Source of the DNA: Pavlovales sp. CCMP2436
Lineage: Eukaryota > Haptophyta > Pavlovophyceae > Pavlovales
Assembly (NCBI GenBank): GCA_026770615.1
Contig: MU631454.1
Location: 89,576 to 103,251, forward strand
Reading direction: 5' to 3'
Length of the DNA stretch: 13,676 nucleotides
Below are positions 7,121 through 13,676 of the stretch, one piece after another. The notes under the pieces were generated by a model. That model worked only from the letters and a program-made list of their open reading frames with translations. It made no database searches and was not told the DNA's origin. The position numbers and the translations under genes are program-made. How positions within the stretch are numbered: position 1 is the stretch's first letter; each line of letters begins with the position of its first letter.

Positions 7121-7357
7121 ATGGAGGCGGCCGCGCGCATCAAGAAGCAACTCATCGACACGATCGGTACGATCGCGGCACGCGGCCATGCGCAGCTGCT
7201 GCTCGCGCACTTGAGCGCGCTGGCCCCGATCGCTGCCCAGCGTGGGAACACGACAAACAGCAACCAGCAGATCATCTCCCTTAACGCCCTTGCCCGGGCA
7301 CACTACCGGAGATCCATCGGCACGCGCGGTGGCGCCCAAGCCAGCGCAGCCGACTAA
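7121..7357 (+). CDS. Small unidentified ORF, 78 residues
   Basis: The frame runs from ATG at 7121 to TAA at 7355-7357 and stands out as GC-rich between AT-rich repeats. The product begins MEAAARIKKQLIDTIGTIAA and continues with Ala/Leu/His/Gln-rich sequence that should be largely helical (HAQLLLAHLSALAPIAAQ), ending basic then small (RRSIGTRGGAQASAAD). I recognise no family. Repeat C lies just upstream, and repeat B begins within its last codons; the same GCCGAC...GGCACGCAGCAGG sequence at 2381 lacks the stop (TTA in place of TAA). The ORF may therefore be a passenger or internal part of a repeat, a captured exon fragment, or a small real gene. There is no signal peptide and no clear poly-A signal, although AATAAA occurs at 7448-7453. 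Confidence 0.4.
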   Translation: MEAAARIKKQLIDTIGTIAARGHAQLLLAHLSALAPIAAQRGNTTNSNQQIISLNALARAHYRRSIGTRGGAQASAAD

Positions 7358-7440
7358 GGCACGCAGCAGGCAATGGGCGACGCAGCGCTCAGAACAGCAC
7401 AACATTCAGAACAGTCAGACGCCAGCTTGAATCCCTTTCA
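7349..7440 (+). repeat. Dispersed repeat family B, copy at the ORF 3' end
   Basis: GCCGACTAAGGCACGCAGCA...ACGCCAGCTTGAAT is closely similar to 2381-2460, except for the TAA that ends the small ORF. An AATAAACAGACAAAT stretch follows. Confidence 0.8.
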
Positions 7441-7471
7441 CAAATATAATAAACAGACAAATATCCTCCGG

Positions 7472-7570
7472 CAGCCTGGATCCCACGTTGTGATTCTTGT
7501 CCACGAAGGGCAGGAATCACACGGTGGAGGCTCGTTGTGGTCCCGGTCTATCCCACCCCCTCAGGGTGGG
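7472..7570. other. Two adjacent hairpins upstream of the ligase gene
   Basis: AGCCT...CCAC..TGTGATTCTTG pairs with CAGGAATCACA..GGTGG..AGGCT (about 7473-7532), with an 11-nt loop and a few mismatches. CCCACCC/GGGTGGG (7552-7570) follows with a 5-nt loop. Further on, two short copies of TTTCGGGGCA lie at about 7598-7620. These could be a structured RNA or remains of a palindromic repeat; no tRNA fold is present. Confidence 0.4.
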
Positions 7571-7689
7571 CCTCGAACTCAATGTGTTAGGGTGTATTTT
7601 CGGGGCACTGTTTCGGGGCATTGTTCCTCCCTCGTGTGTTTCAAAAATGCACCTGAAACTGTTCACCAGCCCCGGGTTCCTGCGAGCCT

Positions 7690-7820
7690 GAGCGGCAAGC
7701 CAAGCGAGGAGCGAGGGTGACGGGTGACACCGCTCGAGGATCTACCGTTCGCGGGTGAGCGGCAAGGAGCGAGGAGCGGCGGGTGACGATGACACAGCTC
7801 GAGGATCTACCGTTCGCGCG
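7690..7820 (+). repeat. Tandem duplication (about 66 bp) across the ligase start
   Basis: GAGCGGCAAG...GGTGACACCGCTCGAGGATCTACCGTTCGCG is repeated with changes, the second copy being GAGCGGCAAG...GGTGACGATGACACAGCTCGAGGATCTACCGTTCGCG. Only the second copy has the ATG (7789). The first copy is followed by GGGTGAGC, which looks like a splice donor. Confidence 0.75.
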
Positions 7821-10800
7821 GCTCACGCAGCTGCTTGAGTCGCTGAGCTGCCTGAAAGCTCGGCTCACGTTCAGGCCGTTCGAGAACCTCTGGGACGAGC
7901 TGAGCAAGGAACCCAGCTCAAGTACATACCGCATATTTAGCCACTCCTCGGTGTTCTCGATGGCGCGGCTGATCTTCCCCGCGCACGACATCCAGCGGAG
8001 CTACAATATCAAGGAGGTCATGCTTGTGAAGGCCCTCATCTCGGCCCTGCAGCCGGACAGGGCCACGGAGCAGAAGCTCAAGGAGTGGGCAAGAGCGAAG
8101 GCGCCAGACTCGTGCGTGCTCGCGCTACTAGTGAAGGAAGTTGTATCGAGCAGGTGCGCTGTCCGTCTCTTATCGAGGGTGTGCGTGTGTGTGTGTGCGA
8201 GTGTGTGCCGCAAGTACATCGTAAAGTCGATCGATCGTGTCTTATCGTGACGCCGATGTGTACACTTCGGGCAAATACCCCTGTGTCATAAGTAGTAGCA
8301 CCCCTTCCTCCCCGATCGCATATCGCATGGTACGCGCAGGGGGAGAGTACGTCTTCGGACTGAGAAGATTATCTCTAGGCAAGCTGCTCCTCCAGCCTTT
8401 TCCCTTCTCAAAAATAGAATCTCTGCCGCATTTGAAATTTTTGAAAAGAGAACAGGCATGCTGCTCCTGCAGGACTCATCATTCCAAAATTAGCGCTCCT
8501 ACAGCCTGTTCCCTTATCAAAAATAAATTCTCTGCCGCCTTTGAAATTTTTGAAAAGAGAACAGGCATGCTGCTCCTGCAGGACTCATCATTCCAAAATT
8601 AGTTGTCGACAACAAATAAGAATTACCTTGTGTAAGACTACTAATTCCTGACCGGAGTAACTGATCCGGACTCAGTGGTCAAAGCCGCGCGAAAGCGAAA
8701 AAGCCGACGGCAACGCTATCGCTGCCGTGTGTGTGTGTCCGGAGTACGCCTGAGAGCGAATGTCTCCTGTCGCATGTGTACCTCTGAACCCCTACCACCC
8801 CTAACCCTGCAGATATCCCTTCCTGAACACCTAGGGCGTTTGCGGGTGTGTTTAAGTGTCATACTAACTAACTAACTAACCCTATGCAGGCAGGGGGCAT
8901 CATCGTCTGGCGGCGCGAGCATGACTCTTGGATTCGTCAACGAGCAGGTGAGCCAATCTCATCAACTAATGATGATTTATCATCATTAATTCTCATTAAT
9001 TTTTGATGATTATATCATTTAAAGTTGAGGATTTACATCTCAATCACACTTTCACTGGACGGGTTCCCGTCGAGTCCCTACGTTGCGCGCGTCCCTCTGT
9101 ACCCAGCCGAACCCCCCCCCCCCTTTTTTTTTTTTAAGCTCGACTTGCTCGGTGGGCTGCGTGAGGACGAATTGAAAAGCGACAACGAATTTGGCAGACC
9201 GCGCACCCAGCTGCGATTGCAGGTTTTTTTTTTTTTTTTTTTTTTTTCTTCTTGTAAGCAATAACATTAATTGTGGGGTGATAAATGCTAGATGCCTTTT
9301 GGAAGGCGCATTGCTCGATGTATCATTCTTGCTAATTGCGCATGTCAAATTGATCGCTTACTGCGTATTGCTTATAATTTTATTTGTTGCTAATAAGAAA
9401 CTTCTTCTTTAAACCTCTTTTAAAAAATTTTCTTCAAATCTTCTCGAGCACGGCAGGCGCAAGCCGATTCCTGTTTTATGTAAATGTAGAGGGATTCTGG
9501 CTGAAGGTGTGTCAAGTTCAAGTCAAGCTGATCTTAGCGCTCCGACGCTATTTTATATATATTATTTCAACAAGGAAGTAGCAATGAATAATCAATTGCA
9601 AGAAGCTAGAAGCCAGAAGAACAGAGCGGGGAATGGAGCACCTTCCAAAGGGCGCCCAGATTTATGATCCGACATTTATTATTATTGCTCTAATAAATGA
9701 GAAGGTCTTTCTGAACCTCTTTGTGCACGGCCGGCCCAAGCCGGAGGACGCTTACTGGCTGACTCGCTGCATTTTAAAAACGTCAAACGGCGGTGCGGCG
9801 TTTATCAGGGTGCGTTTTGTGTGTGTGTGGGGGGGGGGTTGGGGGGGGGTGGTTTGTTGGTTGGTTTTTTTTAAAAAAAAATTAGCGGCGCATGTCTGTC
9901 CGGTTGAGACCCGGCCTTATGATTCATTTCATTAAGGTGCTTTTCAAACGGTGATATGATCTCCAACGGCTGCGCGTGTGTGGGGTGTGTGTGTGTGTGT
10001 AGGGAGGTGGGAGGGGGGCTGACATCTGACGGCTCGTGGTACTGGTGGTGGGGGTCGATCGCGACATGGTACTGGTGGTGGAGCGCGCTGCGATTTGGTG
10101 GTTGTTGTGAGTGTCAAGTGTAGCCTAATTAATTAAGTACAGGGGGTCGCGGGCACTAAGAAGGGCGAATCTGGAGGCAGAGGCTCGTCTCGGCAGCAGA
10201 GTACGTACGAACAATGCTTAAACTGAGATTACATACGAACAATGCTTAAACTGCGCCCGCTAGTCTCCCTATGGCCGTATTCGCAGACTTTGCGTCGGAG
10301 TGCTAAGATCAGCTTGATGATTTGTCACACCGCCAGCCAGAAACCCCCTTAATCAATATATAAGTATGACATCATCAAGGTATGTGAAGCTGACGGAGAA
10401 GCAGGGTTGCAAGATGGACCAAGACTTTTGTCGGATCACATACAATGCCTAAAACTGGAGGCAGATTACATACGAACAATGCGTAAACTGCGCCCGCTGC
10501 GCCCGCTACGCTAGCCCGGTGTTTGGTCCGTTTTGGTGCCCCTTAAGTACAGTCTTTAACTTCTTAGCTGGTGAGGACGTCGGGAAGGCCTACGTATGAA
10601 GTGTGTACCCGATGGCACCAACCTTATGGCGCGGGGAGTATGTCCTGGTGCCCCCTGCTTAAACAATATTCTGGTGCACCAAACATACGGACAATGCCTC
10701 AAACTGCGCCTGTTTCAGCATTGTTTGGTTCTGCTGCCCTTTCCACCTCCGTGAGCGCAGTTTGTGCGTTTAGTTGGCCCCGGTTCTCAGCTCGATTTGA

Positions 10801-13276
10801 GCGTGTGCGCATCTCTCACTTACGCTAATAAAAATGTAAGATGCAGTTACATGTCTCAGACGACTATTCTGGACGCTGCTCTTGTTTGGCTTTAGCGGTC
10901 GCCCTGCGGTGACACTGATGCGTCGACTGTTTTATTACGAAGTCTATCTATCTATCTATCTATATTTCTACACCTACTATTATATAGCGACTCCAGCGCT
11001 TTGTTTTCGGCTTCATCATCATCCACCACTTCTATCAGCTCCCCACTTCGGCGTAGCGCGTAGGAGCCTGCGTCGGAGCGCTAAGATCAGCCTGACTTGA
11101 ACTTGAAACGTACCGCCAGCCCGAACCCCCCTACATTAATATATCATTATATATCATAGTGTATTAATATGCTGGTGTATTAATTGAGTTTAATATCACT
11201 GATGCGTCGACTGAGCCTGAACTCCAACACCAACGCTCACTGTCTACTGCCCCCCCCCCTATCTACACAGGAATTTATGAACTCTTGCCGATCTAACACG
11301 TACAGTCCAGAGAGGCCGCTCAAACTTCTCTGCTTCGACATCATGAAGGTGATTACTTTTTGAATGCTGCTTGTTTTAAATTTGAACGTCCCCCGACTTG
11401 CTACCCTTCTCAACTCAATCATGAACTCACTTTTTGCCCCGCTTTTGTTTAAAGCTAAAGAAAGCACCAGTTTTGTCAATTCAGCGTAGAGATGCCGCTG
11501 AAGCTTTTACTTTATAATTTGTAATTTGGGCGCTACTGTCCCCTCATTAAGGTCATCGCTTCCCTCTGCATCTTAATGATTACATCATTTCTGCGTAATT
11601 TTGATGTTGTTGTTTTTACCACTTAAGCTTAAACTTATTTAAATTTAGGTGCCAGAGCTCGCAAATGCCTTGGGTGAATTTCGGAACACAGCACAGCCCA
11701 GTCGCGTACGTACACCCGCTGAGGCGTGGAGCAGGCTGGCAAAAGGTGACATTTCATGATAACAATGATCATAAAAGCATTATAAGATTTATGATATTCA
11801 ATCTCTCATTATTGTATTTGTTTCTTAAAAATGTGTTTTATTTTACGGCACATGGCGCAGCCTAGTAGGCTTTAAATTGAAAATTGGCACGCTTACTAAG
11901 TGGAGTAAGCTGGTCACGATATGTTGATTTTTTATTTGATCGCCCAAACGCCCAAAACTCTCGTAATAATGAGTTCTTATTAGATAACATTAATTAAATA
12001 AGTAAATAATCTAGGCGATGGCTTCGCGGGCGAGGCGCTCATCGAGTTGAAGTACGATGGCTGGCGCCTTCAGGTACGCAAACATTCCCATTCGCCTATT
12101 TTTTTTAATAAAAAATGTACATTCGCAAACTTTCCCACCTCCCCCCCCTTATTGGTGGCAGGTGCACGCGGATTATCGTCTCGACCAGATCTTTCTTTAA
12201 AAGTATAAAATTAAATTTGTAGCTTGATAGATTTATATGATGACCCTCACTCCCCCTCCCCCCCCCTACTGCGATGCAGGTAGTAATTAGACAGATATAT
12301 ACGAAAACCAACCCCCCCCTCCATCCCCTTTTACTGTGCGGCAGGTGCACGTGCACGCGGACCACCGTCTCGACCAGGTCTTCACGCACAAGGTAGTCTA
12401 TTAGCTATACTCATGAGGACTAGTATTGTTTAACATTAGACCGTCTCGACCAGATCTTCTCGCACTAGGTAAACCATTTGCTATCTTTTAATTTTGACTA
12501 GGTACTGATATTATTTACTATTAGACCGTCTTAACCAGAGCATTATTATGATGATGCACAAGGTAATCGAATAGCTATCCTTCAATATGAAAACTATATT
12601 CATCAATGGTTCTCTATATTAGTACTCAAAGTAAATACTGTAGCGTTTTAAAATGTCCTCTGCCTGTCACTAACCCCCGTACCCCCATACCCCCCCCCCC
12701 CCCCCCCCTCCCACCCCCCCATGTCCCGGCCGTGCAAACTAAACAGGGATTGAGAATCTCGCGCCCCCTGGGGGTACATACCACCTACTTTAAAAAAGTG
12801 CTCGAGAAGCTTCGAGAAAAGATCGGAGGCGGAGGCGAGGTAATGTTCTATTATTATAATTATAATTATTAATTTTATATATATCTATATATAGATATAG
12901 ATATATATATATATGTATAGCATTGGGCGACGCAGCGCTCAGACCAGCACAACTTTCAGGACAGTCAGACGCCAGCATGAATGCTTATCAGTAATATATC
13001 ATGTTCCGCACTTTGGTAGCGTGTCGGAGCCTGCGTCGGAGCGCTAAGGTCAGCTTGATGATTTGTCACACCGCCAGCCAGAACCCCCCTTCATGAATGT
13101 ATTAATATATTTGAGCAGGGGGCTATTCTCATTCTCATTCTCAATCTAATCAATATAATCATCATTATCGTTATCACCATCACCATCATATAATGATTTT
13201 TGAGCAGGGGGCTATTTTCGACTGCGAAGTGGTCGTGGTACTCGATGGGGCGATAGAACCCTTCGGTTCAGTACAG
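7789..13276 (+). CDS. LIG4: DNA ligase IV, 5' half (gene continues beyond the window)
   Basis: ATP-dependent ligase that seals double-strand breaks in nuclear non-homologous end joining with XRCC4. The exons I support are 7789-8153, 8890-8947, 9139-9222, 9705-9809 (alternative start 9702), 9886-9936, 11271-11348, 11649-11745, 12015-12073, 12345-12392, 12747-12839 and 13208-13276; all joins keep phase. The N-terminal domain has PFARLTQLLE and YNIKEVMLVKAL, which resemble PFADL and YGIKETMLAKL of animal LIG4. AYWLTRCILK matches the conserved WLIRMIIK region. The adenylation motif is IELKYDGWRLQ with the nucleotide-binding Lys near residue 292, close to Lys273 in human. The motif III region is IFDCEVV. 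Most ligase IV proteins have KLDGER, so KYDGWR is unusual. About ten residues (the DAAEL region) are unassigned between 9936 and 11271. The C-terminal OB and BRCT parts are outside the window. Exon 5 (9886-9936) is the least certain. Confidence 0.85.
8385..8602. repeat. Two tandem 109-bp units, each containing an inverted repeat
   Basis: Units 8385-8493 and 8494-8602 match over almost all their length. Within each, GCCTGTTCCCTTATCAAAAAT is partly complementary to ATTTTTGAAAAGAGAACAGGC about 20 bp later, so each unit can fold into a hairpin with CTCTGCCGC in the loop. The second unit is the more perfect hairpin. They lie in ligase intron 1 (8154-8889). Confidence 0.8.
8862..8889 (+). promoter_or_regulatory. 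Branch-point cluster and acceptor of ligase intron 1
   Basis: TACTAACTAACTAACTAAC (8862-8880) contains four overlapping CTAAC branch consensus copies, including the ideal TACTAAC. It lies 9-25 nt before the acceptor ATGCAG (8884-8889). The following exon joins in phase 2 to exon 1. Confidence 0.65.
10206..10710 (+). repeat. Family E: dispersed and tandem TACGAACAATGCTTAAACTG repeats
   Basis: The motif occurs at 10206-10225, 10234-10260 and 10471-10497, with a weaker partial at 10440-10456 and a diverged copy at 10686-10710. Three of these run on into CGCCCGC or CGCC. TTTGGT...GGTGCCCC stretches follow some copies, suggesting a larger degenerate unit of roughly 200-250 bp. Confidence 0.65.
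10913..11213. mobile_element. Candidate insertion flanked by 17-bp direct repeats, containing family C
   Basis: CACTGATGCGTCGACTG occurs at 10913-10929 and exactly again at 11197-11213. The intervening 267 bp holds the TCTA microsatellite and the 104-bp family C unit identical to 6999-7102. Flanking 17-bp repeats fit a target-site duplication of a retrotransposed short element, but the C unit does not abut them, so a tandem duplication is also possible. Confidence 0.5.
12015..12073 (+). other. LIG4: Ligase exon with the nucleotidyl-transfer lysine
   Basis: The boundaries are ATCTAG|GCGATG and CTTCAG|GTACGC. Joined in phase 1 to 11649-11745 it reads AKGDGFAGEALIELKYDGWR. The Lys of KYDG is the residue that is adenylated in this enzyme family. 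All conserved motif I positions (K, D, G, R) are present, so the gene looks intact here. Confidence 0.85.
12135..12570 (+). repeat. Multiplied splice boundaries around ligase exon 12345-12392
   Basis: Acceptor side: C-rich tract plus CAG|GT occurs at 12135-12163, 12249-12281 and 12310-12346. The first is followed by a partial exon copy (VHADYRLDQIF, then a stop). The second has no exon, its CAG being directly followed by GTAGTAAT. Donor side: ACCGTCTCGACCAG...CACAAG|GTAGTC of the exon recurs at 12440-12470 (ending CACTAG|GTAAAC) and 12525-12566 (ending CACAAG|GTAATC). Each is followed by related intron sequence (TTAGCTAT, TTGCTATC, TAGCTATC). The downstream copies are out of phase or end in TAG. 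Confidence 0.75.
12680..12720. repeat. Poly-C tract before the ligase exon at 12747
   Basis: More than 25 C in two runs precede the acceptor AAACAG (12741-12746). They may act as the pyrimidine tract. Such runs are error-prone in sequencing, so length here is uncertain. Confidence 0.6.
12920..13110 (+). repeat. Adjacent family B and family C copies in a ligase intron
   Basis: Family B (12920-12995, GGGCGACGCAGCGCTCAGAC...) is joined to family C (13002-13110, GCCTGCGTCGGAGCGCTAAG...) in the intron 12840-13207. At 6999-7440 the order is instead C, small ORF, B. The C copy here belongs to the TTGATGATTTGTCACACC subfamily shared with 10290-10361. Confidence 0.75.
13111..13216 (+). repeat. Duplicated acceptor and exon start of the ligase exon at 13208
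   Basis: TTGAGCAGGGGGCTATT occurs at 13111-13127 and again at 13200-13216, where CAG (13205-13207) is the acceptor used. The upstream copy diverges after GGGGCTATT into a CATTCT/TCATCA simple repeat, so it is an acceptor with only the first nine exon bases. Confidence 0.75.
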
Positions 13277-13611
13277 GTACTTTTCATGAATAATAGATAA
13301 GAAGTAATAATAATAACAACAACAATTATGATAGTAAATCGATGAGGCGATTGAACCCTTCGGCTCAGTACAGGTAATTGAAATTAAAATAATCGTAAAT
13401 AATCGTGATCATAAATTATCATAATCGTTGGGCGATAGAACCCTTCGGCTCAGTGTAGGTAAAAAAGATTAGAAAAGAAGTTATGATTAAAGTAAATCGT
13501 TGAGGAGGTCTCGCATTTTTTTAAAAGGGATGATGATCATACCCCCATAACAGATTCATTCGTTCATTCGTACTTATGCGGGTGATAGAACTCTTTTGCT
13601 CAGGGTAGGTT
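13244..13611 (+). repeat. Array of exon-end plus donor copies after the ligase exon 13208-13276
   Basis: The last part of the exon (GATGGGGCGATAGAACCC...GTACAG|GTAC) recurs at 13341-13377, 13425-13461 and 13577-13611, with a stub at 13495-13508. Copy 2 can be read as a 27-nt phase-0 exon (13347-13373, acceptor GAG) encoding AIEPFGSVQ, the same peptide as the true exon end, with only synonymous changes. The later copies end GTGTAG|GT and GGGTAG|GT and so carry an in-frame stop. Spacers are AT-rich with ATAATA and ATAATCGT simple repeats. Confidence 0.75.
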
Positions 13612-13676
13612 TTCTTTCTTTTTTAGCGCATTACATAAAAATATATTGAGTGCCTATTATATTTATTTTTAAGGCC
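13612..13676 (+). other. Ligase intron continuing to the window edge
   Basis: T-rich and AT-rich sequence follows the last donor-like copy. No further exon is recognisable before the window ends. Confidence 0.5.

Larger units (their letters stand above)
9937..11270 (+). other. Long repeat-filled ligase intron
   Basis: This is the largest ligase intron (about 1.3 kb). It begins with GTGCTTTT, then holds GT-rich tracts (9976-10000), a family D copy from 10138, family E short repeats 10206-10710, family C copies at 10290-10361 and 11041-11144, and a TCTA microsatellite at 10941-10962. The CCCCCCCCC tract (11251-11259) and CTACACAG (11263-11270) form the acceptor. No confident exon is seen inside it. 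Confidence 0.6.

Noticed and set aside
7540..7600. Possible tRNA on the minus strand (GAGTTCGAGGCCC resembles a B box)
   Set aside because: The bases around it cannot form a T stem, and no acceptor stem or anticodon arm is present.
9094..9264. Frame through poly-C, poly-T and the 9139-9222 segment as one exon
   Set aside because: The homopolymers are a pyrimidine tract and early intron. Only 9139-9222 matches ligase phase and sequence, although its donor CAG|GTTTTT is weak.
10571..10828. Open frame of 85 codons in the long ligase intron
   Set aside because: It overlaps family E repeats and has no coding-like composition or similarity.
11188..11250. Extra ligase exon reading FNITDAS...EPEL near the 17-bp repeat, which might supply the missing FHxDAAEL region
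   Set aside because: The possible donor is weak (CT|GTCTAC) and the phase does not join to the exon at 11271; similarity is limited to a few residues.
12105..12389. Minus-strand open frame containing repeated VRVHLP-type segments
   Set aside because: The internal repeat comes from duplicated splice boundaries of the + strand ligase exon.

Overview
The window looks like nuclear DNA of a unicellular eukaryote, most likely a microalga or related protist. The exons are short and GC-rich, and the introns are mostly AT-rich and carry simple repeats. Splice sites are GT-AG, and several families of short dispersed repeats are present. A haptophyte or stramenopile alga is my best guess, with low confidence. 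All recognisable genes are on the + strand.

Layout. (1) 94-2210: 3' part of a spliced gene for a Gln/Gly/Ser-rich protein with DAF and DLLG motifs, possibly a vesicle-trafficking adaptor. It contains a tandem array of about 30-nt symmetric phase-1 microexons (622-932), followed by an intron with a run of small hairpins. (2) 2211-3198: intergenic DNA with a dispersed repeat and a probable promoter region. (3) 3199-5334: a membrane-anchored matrixin-like zinc metalloprotease with one in-frame 135-nt intron. (4) 5335-7120: repeat-rich intergenic DNA with inverted short repeats, a fold-back element and tandem repeats. (5) 7121-7357: a small unidentified 78-codon ORF bordered by two dispersed repeats. 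(6) 7789-13276 and beyond: the 5' half of a DNA ligase IV gene, rebuilt from at least eleven exons whose phases join correctly. It runs from the N-terminal DNA-binding domain through the adenylation motif KYDGWR to the motif III-like FDCEVV, and continues past the window edge.

The most unusual theme is tandem duplication of exon-intron boundaries. In the first gene the copies form coding microexons that keep frame and encode a variable SDGE-x-GSS decapeptide. In the ligase gene, copies of exon ends (with donor AG|GT) or exon starts (with acceptor) recur in the flanking introns. Most of these copies are decayed, but one is synonymous with its parent and open. One acceptor copy is immediately followed by a donor, which resembles a recursive-splicing site. 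The window may therefore show several stages of one process that makes new introns and microexons. The genes do not form a functional pathway; their adjacency looks incidental.
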